Shown: in pieces, positions 37,644 through 46,481 of the stretch
How the letters are laid out: each line of letters begins with the position of its first letter
Position numbering within the stretch: the first letter of the stretch is position 1
Source: JBBQED01 sp038320345
GTDB lineage: Bacteria; Bacteroidota; Bacteroidia; AKYH767-A; OLB10
DNA: 63,776 nt
Direction of reading: 5' to 3'
NCBI GenBank assembly: GCA_038320345.1
Contig: JBBQED010000018.1
Location: 1 to 63,776, forward strand
Notes under the pieces: model-generated
Told to the model about the DNA's origin: nothing
The model's input: the letters and a program-made list of their open reading frames with translations, nothing else
Database searches by the model: none
Translations under genes and position numbers: made by a program

Positions 37644-39110
37644 ATGCTTTTTTGGATGCGAGTAAAACACTACATATCATTTATCCTAGCACTCTTTATG
37701 GGGGTGAGTCACTCTTTTGCTCAGGAAATGTTTGGTGCTGCTTCCAGCAATTATGCCGGACAAATGGGCATGGATCTAAATCCTGCATCTATTGTGAATG
37801 CTCCTTATCGCTGGGAATTGCATCTGGTTTCTATGGATGTGTCTGTGTTGAATAATTACATGTATCTCGCCAAAAACAGCCGACTGATTCGCAAGAGTTT
37901 TAAAGGAGAAAGTGTAGCTCAGGAAAGATTTACAGATAAGTACACCACTAAGCCGAATAAGTGGGCATATAATTCTGCGTTCTTAAAATATCCGGCTTTT
38001 ATTTATTCTGGTAAAAAGTTCGCATTAGGATTTCATATTTCTACCCGTGAAGAATTAAGTGCTCGTAATGTTCCTTTTCATCTTGCAAAATTTTTGAAAG
38101 AAGGTTTTGATTACGATCAGCAACAAGGCATTAATTACACGATGAATAAGCCTTCTAATACAGTCCTGATCAATTGGCATGAACTCAGTTTTACTGGAGG
38201 TGCTAAGTTGTATGATACTCCAGAAGCATTTATCACTGGTGCATTAACGGTCAATTATAATTATGGCTTGAATGCAGTATATGTGCAGATTAAAGATCTT
38301 CAGTATAATTCCGTTGCGGATACCTTGCTGGTGATTGATAATATTGATTTGGAGTATAGTCATGCTGTTCCTGACAATGGAAATAACGGAGTGCAGAAAA
38401 CGTTACAGAAAAAGGGTGGGGGATGGTCTACTTCATTTGGTATGGAGTATTACCGCAACAGGAATGAAGCATTTTACAATCCTTGCAGGAAAAAAGAAGG
38501 TAAACCTTATGATTATAAAATCGGTGCTTCCATTATTGATCTTGGTTACATGAAATTCAATAAGAATGCACGAATTTATAAGTTCGATAATGTAAATACA
38601 GATTGGTATGGAATTGATACCGTAAAATTTGATGGCTTTGGTTCTACCGATTCTATTTTACAACAACAATTCTATGGAAACTATCACGGTGCAAAAGATG
38701 GCTATGGATTTAAAGTGTTTACTCCTGCAGCAGTCAGTGTTCAGGTGGACGTACCGCTAAATAGTTTTTTTTATGTGAATGCATCCGTGATTCAACGATT
38801 ACCATTGGGTCCAATGGCTGTTTCGCGTTCTAATCAAGTTGCTATTACGCCACGTTTAGAAACTCGCAGATTGGAAATCGCATTACCTTTTTCCCTCTAT
38901 GATTATTTCCGTCCACGAATTGGAGCTTCCATCCGATATGGAGTGTTTACCATTGGCTCAGATATGCTCGGGCCATTCGTTGGTCTAACCGATACATATG
39001 GTGCCGATATTTATTTTGCAATTAGCATCAAACATTTTCCGGTTTGCGGCAGAGAGGGTAGAGGAAAGAGACCTCGCCTAGAACAATGTAAAACACCGGG
39101 TAAATCTTAG
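37644..39110 (+). CDS. Outer-membrane protein of the DUF5723-like family
   Basis: 488 aa with a signal peptide ending in FAQ (about residue 27). The mature N-terminus (QEMFGAASSNYAGQMGMDLNPASIVNA) is the opening of a Bacteroidota family often called DUF5723, thought to form an outer-membrane barrel like a PorV/FadL relative. The rest is made of alternating beta-strand segments (for example FIYSGKKFALGFHIS, FTIGSDMLGPFVG). GTG at 37638 is in frame, but ATG 37644 or 37656 is likelier. Function is unknown. Confidence 0.7.
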   Translation: MLFWMRVKHYISFILALFMGVSHSFAQEMFGAASSNYAGQMGMDLNPASIVNAPYRWELHLVSMDVSVLNNYMYLAKNSRLIRKSFKGESVAQERFTDKYTTKPNKWAYNSAFLKYPAFIYSGKKFALGFHISTREELSARNVPFHLAKFLKEGFDYDQQQGINYTMNKPSNTVLINWHELSFTGGAKLYDTPEAFITGALTVNYNYGLNAVYVQIKDLQYNSVADTLLVIDNIDLEYSHAVPDNGNNGVQKTLQKKGGGWSTSFGMEYYRNRNEAFYNPCRKKEGKPYDYKIGASIIDLGYMKFNKNARIYKFDNVNTDWYGIDTVKFDGFGSTDSILQQQFYGNYHGAKDGYGFKVFTPAAVSVQVDVPLNSFFYVNASVIQRLPLGPMAVSRSNQVAITPRLETRRLEIALPFSLYDYFRPRIGASIRYGVFTIGSDMLGPFVGLTDTYGADIYFAISIKHFPVCGREGRGKRPRLEQCKTPGKS

Positions 39111-40036
39111 TTGGCGTAAATGCTAATAACGGGGGCTTCTCCTTCTTTTTGTGAAGCACGATACATACCTTCTGAGTTAAAAGGCAGACAGATATTTCCT
39201 TGATGATCGACGGCAATGAGGCCGCCTTCACCGCCAAGTTTAACAAGTTTATCCATCACTACTTTTTCACATGCTGATGCAAGACTAAGTCCTCCGTACT
39301 CCATCATTGCAGAAATATCATGAGCAACAACTGCTCGAATAAAAAATTCACCATGTCCAGTGCAGCTGATCGCGCAGGTTTTATTATTCGCATATGTTCC
39401 AGCCCCAATAATCGGACTATCACCAATGCGATTATAACGTTTGTTGGTCATCCCTCCAGTACTTGTAGCGGCAGCAAGATTTCCATCTTTATCTAGCGCA
39501 ACAGCTCCTACGGTTCCGAATTTTTTATTTCCGTTCTCCGTATGGTCTAGTAAGATCTTCCCTGTTTCTTGAGCTTCTCTCCACTGGGCATGACGGAATT
39601 CATCATAGAAATAATTATCTACTTCAAATTTTAGATTAAGTTTTTTTGCAAATAATGCAGCACCCGAGCCATAGAGAAATACATGATCTGATTTTTCCAT
39701 AATCGCTCTTGCCAACTGTACAGGATTTTTGATAGAGTGTACTCCCGATACAGCACCTGCGGCTAAAGTATCTCCTCGCATGATGGATGCATCCATTTCA
39801 TGCTTTTCATCAGCAGTGAAGACAGATCCTTTACCTGCATTGAATAGAGGACAATCTTCCATATTACTCACGGCAGCTGTTACGGCATCCAGTGAACTCC
39901 CTCCGGAAGCTAGAATTTTATTTCCTGCTTCCAATGCTTTTGTTAATGCATCAGTATAGGCTTTTTCTTTTTCTGCGGTCATGGATGAACGGGTAATTGT
40001 TCCGGCGCCTCCATGTATGGCTATGCTGTAGTTCAT
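39107..40036 (-). CDS. iaaA: Isoaspartyl peptidase/L-asparaginase (plant-type, Ntn-hydrolase)
   Basis: 309 aa. The self-cleavage site lies at KKFGTVGAVALDKDG with the catalytic Thr after Gly (about residue 172). HGGAGTI at the start, MEDCPLFNAGKGSVF and the RIGDSPIIGAGTYAN segment are characteristic. The precursor should split into alpha and beta chains. It hydrolyses isoaspartyl dipeptides and L-asparagine. It is the last gene of a five-gene minus-strand operon; its stop overlaps the end of the outer-membrane gene on the other strand. Confidence 0.92.
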   Translation of the reverse strand: MNYSIAIHGGAGTITRSSMTAEKEKAYTDALTKALEAGNKILASGGSSLDAVTAAVSNMEDCPLFNAGKGSVFTADEKHEMDASIMRGDTLAAGAVSGVHSIKNPVQLARAIMEKSDHVFLYGSGAALFAKKLNLKFEVDNYFYDEFRHAQWREAQETGKILLDHTENGNKKFGTVGAVALDKDGNLAAATSTGGMTNKRYNRIGDSPIIGAGTYANNKTCAISCTGHGEFFIRAVVAHDISAMMEYGGLSLASACEKVVMDKLVKLGGEGGLIAVDHQGNICLPFNSEGMYRASQKEGEAPVISIYAN

Positions 40037-40054
40037 TTTGTTTTTCTCTGATAA

Positions 40055-40729
40055 TTATTTAGTTGTTCTTTCTCCAAATAGTGCACTTCCAATGCGAATC
40101 ATAGTACTTCCGCAATCGAGCGCAATTTCATAGTCACTGGTCATGCCCATAGAGAGTATGTTAAATGCTAAAGGATCCAGTGACATGATTCTGCTATTGT
40201 CAAATATTTTTTTCAATCCGCTAAATTCTTTTTTGATTTGATTTTTATCTTCAGTGAAGGATGCCATTCCCATCAAACCACAAATCTGAATATGTTCCAA
40301 AGCTGTTAGTTCGGGGTTATTCATGAGCTCTTCTACTTCTGATTCATCAAATCCGAATTTAGTTTCTTCGCTGGCAATATGTACTTGCAATAAACAGTTA
40401 ATGACTCTTCCTGATTTTTGCGCTTGCTTATTTACTTCTGTCAATAATTTATAACTATCGATACCGTGTATGAGATGTACAAATGAAGCAATATTTTTTA
40501 CTTTATTACTCTGTAGATGTCCGATAAAATGCCAATGAGCATTTTTCGAAAATAACGATTCTTTTTCATTTAATTCCTGTACATAATTTTCTCCGAAATC
40601 AATCTGCCCTTGATCATAAAGAAGTTGAAGATCTGCAAGAGGTTTGGTTTTTGATACTGCAACTAATGTTGCTTTATGCGTGGCTGCTTTTTCCTTTATA
40701 CGGATGTAGTTTTCTAATTGAACTGCCAT
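40055..40729 (-). CDS. YggS-family pyridoxal phosphate homeostasis protein
   Basis: 224 aa. ATLVAVSKTKP at about residue 20 contains the PLP-binding Lys. FGENYVQELNEK, WHFIGHLQSNKVK and LSMGMTSDYEIALDCGSTMIRIGSALFG match the family. YggS/PLPBP binds PLP without known enzyme activity and keeps free PLP and amino-acid pools balanced. The hydrolase gene precedes it by 3 bases, so it is translationally close to it in the operon. Confidence 0.95.
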   Translation of the reverse strand: MAVQLENYIRIKEKAATHKATLVAVSKTKPLADLQLLYDQGQIDFGENYVQELNEKESLFSKNAHWHFIGHLQSNKVKNIASFVHLIHGIDSYKLLTEVNKQAQKSGRVINCLLQVHIASEETKFGFDESEVEELMNNPELTALEHIQICGLMGMASFTEDKNQIKKEFSGLKKIFDNSRIMSLDPLAFNILSMGMTSDYEIALDCGSTMIRIGSALFGERTTK

Positions 40730-40732
40730 AGG

Positions 40733-41419
40733 TCAATGTATAAACCGGTGAATTTCGTTTTTCAAATAGCTTAAATCCACGCGTTCCAAAGCATGTGCTG
40801 TAGAAGGCATGACAAGTAATGATGATTTCGGAAATTCCTTAAATACGCGGAGTGTTTCTTCAATACTTACCATCTGATCGACGTCGCCAAGTGCAATTCT
40901 TACGGGACAGTTTATATTTCCAAAATCGTCGGAGGTAAGGTGATTTGTCCCAAGATGTTTTAGGAGCAAAGCAGTTTCGAGTACAACTTTTTTCCAATCG
41001 TTTGGAGCATGCATTTCCTGAAGCGAGTTTACAAATGAAGGTATTTTTTGCTCCATCTTTTCGGGATTCAATAACGCAATTTCTTTATCTGCAATCTCCG
41101 GCGTCCATTCGAATTTTGTCGCCAGCGTCATGATTTGCGAAAAGGTACCCTGTTCTTTTGACTCAAGCCAGAGTGCTGCATATCCTCCCATACTATATCC
41201 AAATACAGCACATCCTGTTAGGTGGAACTCTCGGATATATTCATGGAGATGACGTGTAAGCACTGGCATCTTTAGTGATTCTTCAGGAAATGGTTTGCCT
41301 CCATGTCCCGGGAAATCATAAGCATATACTTCGTAATATTCACTGAGTAACTCGTTGAGTATTTGTAACGATGTTGCAGATCCTAAGGCGCCATGCAATA
41401 GCAGTAATTTCTTTTTCAT
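40733..41419 (-). CDS. Alpha/beta hydrolase of unknown substrate
   Basis: 228 aa from the Met at 41419; the longer in-frame start would overlap the preceding gene. LLLHGALGSATS forms the oxyanion region, GYSMGGYAAL the nucleophile elbow (Ser about 85), GDVDQMV the acid, and STAHALER the His (about 213). The full triad is present. The fold is close to MenH/BioH-type esterases. It sits in the operon with yggS and isoaspartyl peptidase, which gives no clear substrate clue. Confidence 0.8.
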   Translation of the reverse strand: MKKKLLLLHGALGSATSLQILNELLSEYYEVYAYDFPGHGGKPFPEESLKMPVLTRHLHEYIREFHLTGCAVFGYSMGGYAALWLESKEQGTFSQIMTLATKFEWTPEIADKEIALLNPEKMEQKIPSFVNSLQEMHAPNDWKKVVLETALLLKHLGTNHLTSDDFGNINCPVRIALGDVDQMVSIEETLRVFKEFPKSSLLVMPSTAHALERVDLSYLKNEIHRFIH

Positions 41420-41430
41420 GGATCTGTAAA

Positions 41431-41889
41431 TTAAACTCCAAATTGCCGAAGATGATGATCTAAATGTAACCAAGTCATTCGTCCCCATTGGTGATGATTC
41501 AACTTGCCTAATAAAGGATGAGGAGAGAATTCGAATCCCGAAGTTGTTGTGTAAAAATTACTCAGCATCTTCAATAAAACATCTTTATCGTCTTCAAAAT
41601 TACTAATAGTTGTTCCTTTTTTCTTTACATCATAGTAAGGCGATGTAGGTAATTTTCCTTTCGGCCAGGGCAATACATAAAGCACGATATATTTCCCAAT
41701 ACTTCTATAAAACCAATTGCTAAGATCTTTTGTTTTTCGGATGCCTAACGCTTCACGAACAGGTTCAGTGCAATGCACAATGGTCTCTTGAACATTCATC
41801 GTGCCCCATACTCTTTCAGATACTGGCGTCAAACTTTTAATTCTGGCGGTGATGGTTTTATAGTCGTCTTGGTTGAAAATATTTTTCAT
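41431..41889 (-). CDS. DUF1569/DinB-like protein
   Basis: 152 aa. The domain (MNVQETIVHCTEP, HPLLGKLNHHQWGRMTWLHLDHHLRQFG) is the DinB-like four-helix fold with three possible metal His residues, close to DUF1569. These proteins are often thiol-dependent metal enzymes or of unknown function. Its start codon overlaps the stop of the upstream helical protein by four bases (ATGA), strong evidence for coupled translation in one operon. Confidence 0.75.
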   Translation of the reverse strand: MKNIFNQDDYKTITARIKSLTPVSERVWGTMNVQETIVHCTEPVREALGIRKTKDLSNWFYRSIGKYIVLYVLPWPKGKLPTSPYYDVKKKGTTISNFEDDKDVLLKMLSNFYTTTSGFEFSPHPLLGKLNHHQWGRMTWLHLDHHLRQFGV

Positions 41890-42899
41890 AATTCCTGTAT
41901 TAATGATCTTTTTAAAGAGCGTTCAATTCTCTCAGGAATACGATGCTGATAGATGAATCTGTCAAGTATGATTTCTGCTTGTCCCCCAGATTTATCTTTA
42001 CAATTTTCAGGTGCTTGAAAAATATTTCTGATTTTTAAAATATCTTTTTTGTCGGTGATTTTACAAGCTTCAAGTGCTGCTGAAATGGCTTCTTCTTTTA
42101 TTGCCATATCTTTTAAATCTCCAAGTTCTGCAATCACCCAACTTAATGCAAAAAAGTCGATATCATTGATATATAAAGGTGAAACACCTTTGAGCGCAGG
42201 AGGTAGTTTGTTGAAAGGAGATTTCATCACCTCTGGGGTATGATACATTTTTAAGTCATCAGGAAGATGTTCAACAGCTTTCAATTGAATCAATCCGTTA
42301 AGCACTTGCGCATAAATACTAATCCATCGAAACTTCCTTCTGATCTCATGCATTCCATTTTCAATATCATGAGGATCCAATTCTCCTTCCTCATATTTTT
42401 CACGGATTTTATGCATTTCCTTTGCGATTTGTTTCGCAATTCTTTCTTTTAATTTTTCAAGATCTGGCCAATCAATATGTAAAAGAGTTTTTTTTAGTGC
42501 ATCATATTTTCCGGCATCAACGGGAAGCCAATACTCTGCTTTAATAAAACGATCCATTCTGCGTTGTGAATCATCCATCTTTTTTTTGAAGTAATTCACG
42601 AACTCATCGGGCACTCCTGATTTTGAAGATATTCCAAGGTACATGGATTCATGATAATCGTAATCTCCAAATACATCTTCTATCGCTTTAAACGATTTCA
42701 GCAATTCCTCAAAAATATCTTTATCAATGGTGTTTTTGAAGAGTCTACATAATCCTTCTAGCTTGAAAAAAGTTGTTCTGGCTCCTGCTTTATAAAATTG
42801 CAATGAGGATGCTGAAGATGTTCCTGCTGCTGTTGCCATTTTCTCCAGATCTTCTACCAAATTTAAAATCCCAAATGGAGGGTTGATTGCTACCTGCAT
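41886..42899 (-). CDS. All-helical protein of unknown function
   Basis: 337 aa, without signal peptide or membrane segment. Residues 130-220 contain long amphipathic, charged helices (LEKLKERIAKQIAKEMHKI, YEEGELDPHDIENGMHEIRR). I see no named domain or catalytic motif; a CHAD-like or helical adaptor fold is only a guess. It opens the operon that continues into DUF1569, the hydrolase, yggS and isoaspartyl peptidase. Coupled overlap with the next gene argues that it is real. Confidence 0.55.
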   Translation of the reverse strand: MQVAINPPFGILNLVEDLEKMATAAGTSSASSLQFYKAGARTTFFKLEGLCRLFKNTIDKDIFEELLKSFKAIEDVFGDYDYHESMYLGISSKSGVPDEFVNYFKKKMDDSQRRMDRFIKAEYWLPVDAGKYDALKKTLLHIDWPDLEKLKERIAKQIAKEMHKIREKYEEGELDPHDIENGMHEIRRKFRWISIYAQVLNGLIQLKAVEHLPDDLKMYHTPEVMKSPFNKLPPALKGVSPLYINDIDFFALSWVIAELGDLKDMAIKEEAISAALEACKITDKKDILKIRNIFQAPENCKDKSGGQAEIILDRFIYQHRIPERIERSLKRSLIQEL

Positions 42900-42950
42900 A
42901 TTATTAGTGGTTTCCTCCTCAAAGATAATTTAATTTTAGCGCTTCGCTCC

Positions 42951-42984
42951 AAAAAAAAACGGCTGCCTCTTCAGACAACCGTTT
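42951..42984 (-). terminator. Terminator after the serine operon
   Basis: On the minus strand a stem AAACGG-T-TGTCT pairs with AGGCA-G-CCGTTT (42957-42984; a few G-T pairs, loop GAAG). It is followed by nine T. Confidence 0.85.
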
Positions 42985-43010
42985 CATGTAGGGTATATTT
43001 CTATAACTGA

Positions 43011-44255
43011 TCAATCCAATTCGTGAATTACCAGACCACTTCTTAATTTAGGTTCAAACCATGTAGTTTTTGGTGGCATAATCTGACCAGAATCAGCAAT
43101 GTCAATGAGTTGCTTCATGGTAACGGCATAGAGTGCAAATGCTACTTCCATTTTGCCACTATCCACGCGTTTACTGAGTTCTTCTAAACCTCTAAGTCCT
43201 CCAACAAAATCAATACGTTTATCTTTTCTTAGATCAGTGATATTAAGCAATGGTGCTAATACACTTTCTGAAAGAATCGTAACATCTAACACTCCAATTG
43301 GATCATTATCATTGTAGGTTCCAGGCTTAGCCGTAAGAGAATACCATTTGCCTGCGAGATACATGGCAAAATTATGTAAAACCGCAGGGCGATAAACTGT
43401 GCTTCCTTTTTCTTCAATCGTAAAACTGTCTTTCAATTTTTCAAGAAACGATTCAGGAGTATGTCCATTGAGATCCTTTACAACTCGGTTATAATCCATG
43501 ATGTGTAATTGATTGTCGGGAAAATGAACTGCCAGGAAAAAATTATATTCTTCAGTTCCATCATGACTAGGATTTTCAGCTCTACGTTCATTGCCTACTA
43601 GTGCAGCGGCAGCAGTACGGTGATGCCCATCGGCAACATAAGTAGCGGGGATTTTTGCAAAGAGATCAACAATATTTTTTACCGTTGTTGCATCACTCAC
43701 TACCCAAAAAGTATGTCCAATACCATCATCAGTTACGAGGTCATAAGCAGGTGCATTTTTTACCACGCTGTTTACAATCACATCTAATGCTGGAACATTG
43801 GGATATGCAAAAAATACTGGTTCTGCATTCATATTCCCAATGCGAACATGGTTCTTGCGATCTTCTTCTTTATCAGGACGAGTTAGCTCATGTTTTTTGA
43901 TGACATCATTCAAGTAATCATCAACAGAAGCACATCCTACAATACCGTATTGAGTACGGCCATTCATCGTTTGACTATAGATATATAAGCAATCAGAAGC
44001 ATCCTGTGTGAACACCCCATCAGCTTTCATCTTTTCATAATTTTCCTTGCCTTTTTTATAAATCTCAGGTGCGTAAACATTCGTTCCATCAGGAAAGTCA
44101 ATTTCCGGTTTAATCACATGATAAAATGAATAAGGATCACCACCAGCTTCAAGTCGTGCTTCTTTTTCATCCAATACATCGTATGGGCGACAGATGACGC
44201 GTTTCACTAATTCTTTTGCGGGGCGAATTCCTTTAAAGGGTTTCAGTACTGCCAT
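43011..44255 (-). CDS. DUF1015-family protein, serine operon
   Basis: 414 aa. The family opening KPFKGIRPAKELVKRVICRPYDVL and ADGHHRTAAAALVG (about residue 203) are characteristic. The GHHRTAAA segment resembles the ParB/SerK-type phosphate motif, so a serine or nucleotide kinase-like activity is conceivable, but this is inference. It is the third gene of serC-serA-DUF1015 with short gaps. The conserved linkage to serine synthesis suggests a role in handling phosphoserine or serine; the function has not been established to my knowledge. No serB-type phosphatase is in the window. Confidence 0.8.
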   Translation of the reverse strand: MAVLKPFKGIRPAKELVKRVICRPYDVLDEKEARLEAGGDPYSFYHVIKPEIDFPDGTNVYAPEIYKKGKENYEKMKADGVFTQDASDCLYIYSQTMNGRTQYGIVGCASVDDYLNDVIKKHELTRPDKEEDRKNHVRIGNMNAEPVFFAYPNVPALDVIVNSVVKNAPAYDLVTDDGIGHTFWVVSDATTVKNIVDLFAKIPATYVADGHHRTAAAALVGNERRAENPSHDGTEEYNFFLAVHFPDNQLHIMDYNRVVKDLNGHTPESFLEKLKDSFTIEEKGSTVYRPAVLHNFAMYLAGKWYSLTAKPGTYNDNDPIGVLDVTILSESVLAPLLNITDLRKDKRIDFVGGLRGLEELSKRVDSGKMEVAFALYAVTMKQLIDIADSGQIMPPKTTWFEPKLRSGLVIHELD

Positions 44256-44288
44256 AGTATGGGTAATATTTTTGTAAGTTTTGTTTTA

Positions 44289-45260
44289 TTAATGTGTTTT
44301 GAAATACTCCACAATTTTTGTGGCGATTTCAATTCCGATTCTTTCCTGTGCTTCTTTAGTTGAACCTCCAATATGTGGAGAGAGCGAAACATTCGGATGT
44401 TTACGTAATGCTTCTTTGATCAGCGGTTCACCTTCGAAAACATCTAACCCTGCAAATCCAACTTTTCCGGAGTTGAGAGCTTCAATCAGATCATCTTCTT
44501 TAATGGCACCACCTCGAGCAGTATTCACCACCATAACTCCTGATTTCATCTGCTCAAATTCACGCTTCGCAAGAATAGGAGGAGCTCCTTTTGGAAATGG
44601 TACATGTAACGTGATGAAATCGCTTTCTGCAAGCAATCGTTCAAAGGGAACGCACTTCATCGTCACCACAAGTTTTGCATCACTTACCGTTCTGAAGAAA
44701 TCAATTTCGATTTTCACATCTTCCGCTCTCAATTTAAACGGAAGGATATTCATTCCTAATCCTAGGCCGGTGCGAGCAACAGCCTGACCAATATTTCCGA
44801 ATCCAATAATACCTAGCGTTTTTCCTTTCAGTTCTGTTCCTGCCGAATATTTTTTCTTGAGGGTATCAAACTGTTCTTTGTTTTCAACAGCACCCATATT
44901 GCGGGCTGCATCATGGAGAAATCTAACGCCACTGAACATCTGTGCGAAAACTAATTCTGCCACACTCTGTGCTGAAGCTTCCGGAGTATTGATGACTTTC
45001 AGTCCTTTCTCGCGAGCATAAGCTACATCAATATTGTCCATGCCTACACCAGCTCTGCCAATCAGTTTCAATCCGGGACAAACATCAATGAGTTCTTTCC
45101 TAACGGTGGTGGCACTACGCACTAAAATACCATCGTATCTTTTCAGTGCTTCAGGTAATTCGTCTTGAGGAATTTTGTTGGTATCGACTTCAATACCTGC
45201 GGCAACGAGAATCTCTCGTCCGGCTTTATCGATACCGTCGTTTGCTAATATACTGGGCAT
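44289..45260 (-). CDS. serA: D-3-phosphoglycerate dehydrogenase (short form)
   Basis: 323 aa, without an ACT regulatory domain. The NAD site GFGNIGQAVA sits near residue 154 and the substrate motif GRAGVGMDNIDV near 66. Catalytic-type residues are seen in NTARGGAIKEDDL and LSPHIGGSTKEAQ (His about 298). A stretch after the NAD motif (RAEDVKIEIDFFRTVSDAKLVV, about 182-204) looks like an insert typical of Bacteroidota SerA. It converts 3-phosphoglycerate to 3-phosphohydroxypyruvate, the first step of serine synthesis. serC lies 42 bases upstream. Confidence 0.93.
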   Translation of the reverse strand: MPSILANDGIDKAGREILVAAGIEVDTNKIPQDELPEALKRYDGILVRSATTVRKELIDVCPGLKLIGRAGVGMDNIDVAYAREKGLKVINTPEASAQSVAELVFAQMFSGVRFLHDAARNMGAVENKEQFDTLKKKYSAGTELKGKTLGIIGFGNIGQAVARTGLGLGMNILPFKLRAEDVKIEIDFFRTVSDAKLVVTMKCVPFERLLAESDFITLHVPFPKGAPPILAKREFEQMKSGVMVVNTARGGAIKEDDLIEALNSGKVGFAGLDVFEGEPLIKEALRKHPNVSLSPHIGGSTKEAQERIGIEIATKIVEYFKTH

Positions 45261-45302
45261 AGAAATTTTATTAAAGAGAAGAAATTAAATCTGCAGAAAA
45301 CA

Positions 45303-46367
45303 TTAAGCTGTTTTCAATGCAAATTCTTTCATCAGTTGAGTTAATACTTTCACGCTCTCGAGCGGCAATGCATTGTACATCGAGGCTCTGAATCCACCCA
45401 CAGAACGGTGACCCTTGAGACCAATGATTCCGGCTGACTTTGCTGCCTTCAAAAACTCTTCATCAAGTTCAGCATTCTTCAATAAGAAGCATGCATTCAT
45501 CAATGAACGATCTTCTTCTGCACACGTTCCAGTGAAGAGTGGATTAGTATCTACTTCATTGTAAAAAATCCTGCCTTTTTCCTCATTGATTTTCTGAATC
45601 GCAGAAACGCCACCAATCGATTTGAGCCATTCCAAGGTGAGCATACACACATAAATTGCAAAAACAGGAGGTGTATTGTATAATGAATCTCCTTCGATAT
45701 GCGTTTGATAATCTAACATAGTTGGAATAGTACGTCCCGTTTTTCCGAGAATATCATTCTTTACAATCACCAATGTTACTCCTGCAGGTCCCATGTTTTT
45801 CTGCGCACCTGCATAGATGAGATCGAATTTAGAAACATCAACAGGGCGACTGAAAATATCACTCGACATATCACACACTACCGGAATAGGACTCTCCGGA
45901 AAATTTTTCATCTGCGTTCCGTAAATGGTATTGTTGGAAGTGATATGCAGATAATCACAATCTGTTGGAATGGTATATCCCTTAGATACAAAGCTGAAAT
46001 TTTTCTCTTTCGACGAAGCAATGATATTCACATCTCCATACATTTTCGCTTCTTTAATAGCTTTGTTGGCCCATACTCCAGATTCTACATATGCTGCTTT
46101 TGTTTTGAGCAGATTCATAGGCACCATTGCAAACTGAGTACTCGCACCTCCTTGTAAGAACAGAATCGAATAGTTGTCTGGAACATTTAATAGTTCTTTT
46201 ACTAACGATTTGGCTTGTACCATCACCGCATCAAATTCTTTACTGCGATGTGAAATTTCTAGAATCGACATGCCGATTCCATTAAAATCGAAGGCTGCTT
46301 CAGACGCTTTTTTGATGGCATATTCAGGAAGAATACCAGGACCTGCGCCAAAATTGTGTTTTCTCAT
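45303..46367 (-). CDS. serC: Phosphoserine aminotransferase
   Basis: 354 aa, a fold-type I PLP enzyme. The start HNFGAGPGILP, MSILEISHRSKEF, FLQGGASTQFAMVP and the PLP-Lys region FDLIYAGAQKNMGPAGVT (Lys about residue 190) match SerC exactly. It makes 3-phosphoserine from phosphohydroxypyruvate and glutamate. ATG at 46367 is chosen over the TTG two codons upstream. It is the first gene of the serC-serA-DUF1015 operon. Confidence 0.95.
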   Translation of the reverse strand: MRKHNFGAGPGILPEYAIKKASEAAFDFNGIGMSILEISHRSKEFDAVMVQAKSLVKELLNVPDNYSILFLQGGASTQFAMVPMNLLKTKAAYVESGVWANKAIKEAKMYGDVNIIASSKEKNFSFVSKGYTIPTDCDYLHITSNNTIYGTQMKNFPESPIPVVCDMSSDIFSRPVDVSKFDLIYAGAQKNMGPAGVTLVIVKNDILGKTGRTIPTMLDYQTHIEGDSLYNTPPVFAIYVCMLTLEWLKSIGGVSAIQKINEEKGRIFYNEVDTNPLFTGTCAEEDRSLMNACFLLKNAELDEEFLKAAKSAGIIGLKGHRSVGGFRASMYNALPLESVKVLTQLMKEFALKTA

Positions 46368-46481
46368 GATCAATAAGATAGAAGAGTTTGTTTAGATTTT
46401 GAAGATAAAAACAGTGCTGTTTTACACTGACGAAAGATAGCGGATTTTTACGTTTTTATCCCTTCTTTTGAACTGATTTTT

